64,000 nucleotides of DNA. Origin: Gymnopilus junonius (Eukaryota; Basidiomycota; Agaricomycetes; Agaricales; Galerinaceae). The notes below the pieces were generated by a model. That model saw only the letters and a program-made list of their open reading frames with translations. It had not been told where the DNA came from and did not search any database. A program made the position numbers and the translations under genes. This document shows positions 58,946-64,000 of this stretch, in pieces (within the stretch, counting starts at the first letter, position 1; each line of letters starts with the position of its first letter). The stretch spans positions 620,001-684,000 of the forward strand of contig JADNYJ010000003.1 in the NCBI GenBank assembly GCA_015501075.1, read 5' to 3'.

Positions 58946-61900
58946 CACATCGGCCTTCCAATGTCGGAGTGGATTTAAGGCACGGTTGACCGCACGCAAG
59001 TTCCACCATCACGGAATCATGCAAGGCATTCAGCTTCTCCGGTAATGCCACTGTTCCTTCTTCCTAAAATGTGCAAGCTCAATGGTTCACAGTTCACTTG
59101 CCAGATTCGAATTGACAGCGCGTACGAGTCGCGAACACGGTTTTCCGGTACTCGTCATCCGAGCCCCGAATTCGCCTCCGTGAGCCGCGAGCCGCGAGTA
59201 CTAGCTTAAAGTGTAGTAAGCTTTAAACTTTTCGGGTCGCTCTTCGCTTCAGTTTCGTTGATCAATTAAGGCACTTTGCCTTGACGTTCATGTCGATCCT
59301 TCCATCTGTCCAAGTCGGTCATTGTATGAACCGTTGTCGTTGGCCATGTTGAAGAGTCAAGTGGTTCGTGAGTCTGCCGCTAATTACCTGCTTTCTTTTT
59401 CCCTTTTCTTTTTCGCTACAGCTTTCAGCTAATAAAACCTACTTATCCGTTACAAATCAAAGTTTATCAGATTTTATACCCAGTGCGGCGTTCCTCGCAA
59501 TAAGCTATCGTTATTTTCTGTCTAGGACATAGTCAACGCGCCTGTCCAGTTTCAGATGCCTCTCAAATTCTCAATAATCAGGTATCTCTCATACTTATAT
59601 GTCAACCCGATTTGTCATTGAAATACTTCTCCAAAGACCCCAAATTTGAAATGCTCTACCAGCAGAACTTGAATATGTACGTACTGTACATATGTATAAC
59701 CGAAGTTCGAACTAGAATATTAAAATTTCTGCCGGCGGAAAGTACGGACATTTAGGCAGAGCGCTTCCACCTAACGTGACCTAAACACCCTTTCATCCCC
59801 GACCTCGACGGCTCCGACATCTTCTATATATCTTGATTATTGAATCAAGATCGTCGCTAGAGTAAACCTAAACCTCATCATCAAATTTAGGTTACGAAGT
59901 GACCTACAAATGAATGAGAGAATGAATGAATGACCGAACGACCCGGCTTCAATGCCAGTGACTATGGCGAGCTTGAATTCATGCGAGTGTGTATGCATCA
60001 ACATTGATCACCATCACGTTCATTTATTTCATTCATTGCTCTTGAAGTATTGAACCATGGTCACCCAGTTTGATTGTAGCAAGTATATCAAACGGCTAGT
60101 GTATGAGCCTATTGGACTTGGGGCGTATGGCAGGATCTCCCCACCAGATGAATGAGTGAACGAATGATCAATGAAAAACCTCCCTTTTGACTTTTCTCTC
60201 AATTCCAAAACAGCGGACCAGCGGCTTACGGCTTACAGCATACGGTTCCGCGCCTTCTCTTCCCGCCACCACAGTCTCGCTGGCTGTACTTCCCAAATTA
60301 TTCATGATTTCCTTCAAAGTCGCTGATTCATTTGCCAGAGCACATCTTACCCGTGTTAGACTTCAACGTTCACACCCAGAGCACTGTCGCTTGATCTGTG
60401 TGAGGGATTCTCTCTGTAATAATTAATAATTATTCAGTGTGAATCTCTGGCTGCTCCCCACAAATTTTGTTGACGTCGACCATGGGACCAAGAGAATAGG
60501 CAAATGGTTTGAGAAAAGGAGGTAGATATAATTGTTTGATGCGCATCCAGTCGAACAATCTATGCAACGCTATGTCCACGAATCGGGAAGCGAGCGCTCG
60601 TCATTCAAATTAGTAATATCATGAGAGCCTTTCAAATGTGGTTTATCATCCAATTATCAATTTACAAGTAAACAGGCCCACCTTTAACTCTTGCACAAGT
60701 GAGCTATTTTTGAAAATGATCTACCCCTCGATAATATAGGACAACTCTAGTCAGCACACTGCTTACTGTACCAGCATTCTATGCTTGGGGCAGGCAACAG
60801 CGTTAACAAAACTGTCAGCAATGAATAATCTGGTTTAGAAGAGGTCATCAAGTTCTTGAATGGAAAGTCCATTCCCAGTTATTAACTGGGATGAAAGTAG
60901 GGGTACACAACAGATGATAGATTTACCGGAATAGTATTGCTCCGAGTTTATGCCTCACACCTATATTGCTTTCATTGCACCCTAGGTGATCAAAACTTTA
61001 ATGGCTCTGTATAGACTAGAAACTCCACTAGAAAGCTTACCGGTCTAAGCCAAATAGGCCTTTCAGCGTAGGACAGCTCAGAAGTGGAGACTTTCAGACT
61101 ATCCAAGGGGGAAAGCACTACTTATATTCTAGAATTCACAACACTCAGCTTAGAGTTTCGATTTTAGTCTACTTTCTTGAAGAGACAGCTGAACTACCAA
61201 GTTCGTGAGTACCCTGTGTTCGACCACAAGGCAGTTCGTGGCTCAGCTCAAGCCCTTCCTTGTCATATCGTGGTTTAGAATTACGGCCAAACCAGGGAAG
61301 CCGTAACAAAAACGTGATTCCATTCGTAATGCGACGTCTGAAATCCGAGTCAGTCAACCTGGAGCAACCCCAATGTCCATGAGCATTCGCAGTCGCACCC
61401 CAGTGACTGTAAGGTTTCTTACCCACAGCATAGACTGAGACTATAATTAGACGAGGTCCGTATTGGGATGATAGACACACCATCGCCTGTAGTGGGTCAG
61501 CACTGGCCCACAGATAGACCGAATGTAAGATGAGAAACTTGAAGAGGCCTGAGCTTGATGCTGAGAGAACATGACAAGCCGATTTTACATGCTCACCACT
61601 CCATGCAATCTCCTCGGGCTGACTCAAGCCAATTCTACGAGACCAAACACCATACATCCTAAGTCTCCGCGGTTTTCCATGTGTCGAGGCGGTCCTTGAG
61701 AACTAGTCACGGACGCGCCAGATGCATGACCATACTTGTGACCGCTGCTGAGAGGAACTAATCTGACGAGCACAAATTTTGCAATGCACAGTGCGCAGTC
61801 GAAGCCGACACGTCGCTGCTGCTGCATATGGGACTTCCATATTAGCTGCTTCGCCTGTAGTTAAGCGGTACGTGGCACAGGTGCGTGTAGGACCCGGTGC

Positions 61901-64000
61901 AAATCGACCGTGCTGCAGACATTGTCAGCTATCAAGTGCACGCACAGCTGTACAGTCAGGATTTTACAGGAAGCGAGGAGTGGAGAACGACAGTTCTTTG
62001 AAGAAATAGGGGAATTCTCAGATGAACTTTGAAAAAGTGCTCAGGCAGGCAGCGAGAATAGAAACAGTCAATAGAAAAGTCAATGTGAACATTCATGTAA
62101 CACTGTAAGTGGTGGACAGGAATGCAGAGTGTCTCTCGGCATGAACTGGTTTGTTTGATTGCCGGCTTCGAAAACGAACCAGGACTCGGCTCAATAAGCG
62201 GCCTATTGCCCGAATTGGAAAGGCGGCTTAGACACCGACGTTTCCTCGGCCGCCTGATGTTCAAATGAGTCAGCAAGGCGGGTGCGAGACAACAAGCGTA
62301 GTAATCTTTAACGCGGTGTCCTCGGATGACTCGTCTCATGAATCATCGGCGGCACAGTTCTGAATTCATGCCTTCCCTGTCTGAATCCGCAGAAAATACC
62401 AGAATGTCCGAGGACTGCACTTGGCCGACAATGCAGAGGACAATGGCTTGTTTTTCGTCCAAAACCTTTTGGTTGGCTATTTCAAGAGGGTGTACTCTCA
62501 TTTTCGTCTTAACGAAAGAGATAGGATGTTTTAAGACGTTTAAAAAGTTACACGCCGTTTAATCGTCTGCGGTATCATTCGATCTCTTTGAATGACTTTG
62601 TCGTTTTAGGAAATATGGCGCCACACCTGGGTCTTGAATAATATAAGTACGGACTTGATATTCTATATCGCCACAGAGTCGTCTCATAATTGTAGCTTAT
62701 CGTCAGGTCATCGATTTTACTGAGCGATTGGTGCGCACAAGCCATCTAAAATTTGAAATGTTCCACATACAAATGCCCCAGTTTAACAAGTTACACTCCA
62801 GGGCTGCACACATCCCGTGCCTTGGATTCCCTTAAAGGAAAGACGACGGATCAAGCAAAGCTCGGAATATGGGCTCGGAGCTAAGCGGAGGCACGGAAGT
62901 TTGAGGGAAAAGGTGACCAGCGATAACCGTCGTCAAAAATTGCAACGCGAACTACACCAAACTGCACAGCGGGCACCATCGGAACTTAGTGAACTTCGCC
63001 AGAAAATCACACCGGCACTCGTCATGTCGAATGACTTGGGGACATTGCAACGCCCACCGTCGATATGTTCCAGCCGATCGGGCCGAGGGAAACCATACGA
63101 ACCATCCACGTCCTCTTCCTTCAGTAACGTTGGCTCGACGGCTCAGTGGGGATGTTCAGCCCCACAATTCCGACTTATCATGCGGCGACTGATATATTGG
63201 GGATTTGGGACCTCTGGCCTTCTTTCTACAGTCGGACGGCCTACGAGCACGGAAAACTTATGTACCCATGACTCGAGGGCTCCAAATTGCAAGGCAAAGT
63301 TCGTAATCGATTATCGTTACTGCACAGCCGGACCTTGCTCAAGCGATTAACATTCATTGTTCTGACTCACTTTCAATCGATTTGTCTATCGATGATCCAC
63401 ACATTAAACGTGCGTTGCTTTGCAAGAAAGCGTCAGTGTGAACTCCCTAATCTTCTATCTGGTCAGTATGTTCGAGCTGGGTTAAAGAAATTGCTTACGT
63501 TCATCTAAGTGATGTACATTCCGGCCAAGGACTGTTGGTGATCTAATGGACTTCTACTGGAGGTAATTCCGACTTGAATTAAAGGAACATTTTGATTCAT
63601 GTGACTGGAAAGCCGCAGCGCTTTCCTTGTAAATAGGAACCCCACTCAGCCGGTCATCTCACTTCGGGCAATGCAGTTGGAATACATTCCCCCATTTCAT
63701 TAACCTCTAGGATGAAATGGGTTAATTTAATTCAATCCAAAGACACACCACAATACAAAACCTGAGTACAGCTTCTGATTGATTGATAAAACCATCAAGC
63801 ATCATCCAACGTTGGTAACGCCTCAAGGCATGGGCGCTTGTGACAGCCTTGAGGCGCCTGTCAGACAATGCGCGTGGTCTACAGATTTCACATCATAACC
63901 ATGTTCTCCGTGGAGGAAGCAAAGCGAACCAAGCGCAAGGCTTGAAACAGGTGACAATTCTGCAGAGAGCAGTACTCTGTATGTGCACAACGAGGTAATC

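Larger units (their letters stand above)
57678..64000. other. Gene-poor 6.3-kb end of the window
   Basis: No convincing gene. Frames are short, and two longer ones (61169-61657 minus, 162 codons; 62817-63350 plus, opening with GTG) have no recognisable motif and no plausible exon partners. The region has a diverged internal repeat (58250 and 58830), a short inverted repeat (AACCTAAA..TTTAGGTT at about 59868-59895), and GAATGA/ATTCATT words near 59915 and 60020. It could be long 5' regulatory sequence of a gene beyond the edge, or eroded repeats. Confidence 0.4.

Noticed and set aside
59868..59895. AACCTAAACCT...TTTAGGTT, resembling telomeric sequence
   Set aside because: Only a short inverted repeat; no tandem TTAGGG array, so no telomere here.
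61169..61657. 162-codon minus-strand frame in the gene-poor end
   Set aside because: No recognisable domain, no neighbouring exons, and composition like the surrounding spacer; kept only as a mention in the region entry.
62817..63350. 177-codon plus-strand frame
   Set aside because: Opens with GTG rather than ATG, contains no known motif and sits in a gene-poor tract.
1..64000. CRISPR arrays, rRNA or tRNA genes, complete transposons
   Set aside because: None seen on reading either strand; repeats found are few, short and diverged. tRNAscan and RepeatMasker would be needed to exclude small ones.

Overview
The window is nuclear DNA of a filamentous basidiomycete, most likely an Agaricomycete. 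Almost every gene is cut by several 45-90 nt introns with GT..AG ends and CTNAY-like branch points. The gene content also fits: a CE16 acetylesterase, a four-helix/NTPase/TPR receptor-like protein, secreted VAO-type FAD oxidases, F-box-like families and a quelling-type RNA-dependent RNA polymerase. I see no rRNA, tRNA, CRISPR array or complete transposon.

Layout. 0-3.8 kb: 5' half of the AP-2 mu clathrin adaptor gene (minus, runs off the left edge), divergent from a secreted CE16 esterase, then a small dimeric alpha/beta-barrel protein. 4.2-8.3 kb: a 1297-residue NLR-like protein. 8.9-12 kb: a nuclear-looking basic/low-complexity protein and an F-box protein. 12.6-21 kb: a degenerate tandem duplication of an FAD-linked oxidase (copies A and B), with about 1 kb of unrelated DNA between the shared flank and copy B. 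21-28.1 kb: a coiled-coil protein (P1) and an RdRP. 28.9-33 kb: a long Ser/Pro-rich protein. 33.5-36.4 kb: two tandem F-box-like genes. 36.7-44.4 kb: a second coiled-coil protein (P2) followed by an intact FAD oxidase (copy C). 44.8-52.3 kb: CENP-C/Mif2, a third F-box-like gene, the mitochondrial tRNA 2-thiouridylase and an alpha/beta hydrolase. 54.3-57.7 kb: a choline-transporter-like membrane protein. 57.7-64 kb: gene-poor, with no convincing gene.

Functionally this mixes housekeeping genes (AP-2 mu, CENP-C, tRNA thiolation, CTL transporter) with fast-evolving accessory families (FAD oxidases, coiled-coil P1/P2, F-box-like, NLR). The P1/FAD-oxidase and P2/FAD-oxidase neighbourhoods look like copies of one ancestral segment. 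The NLR-like protein and the RdRP are the two self-defence or surveillance-type genes.

Caution: many otherwise well-conserved frames are interrupted by apparent single-base deletions, often in homopolymers, with almost no insertions. That pattern suggests residual long-read assembly error, so single frameshifts alone are not taken here as proof of a pseudogene.
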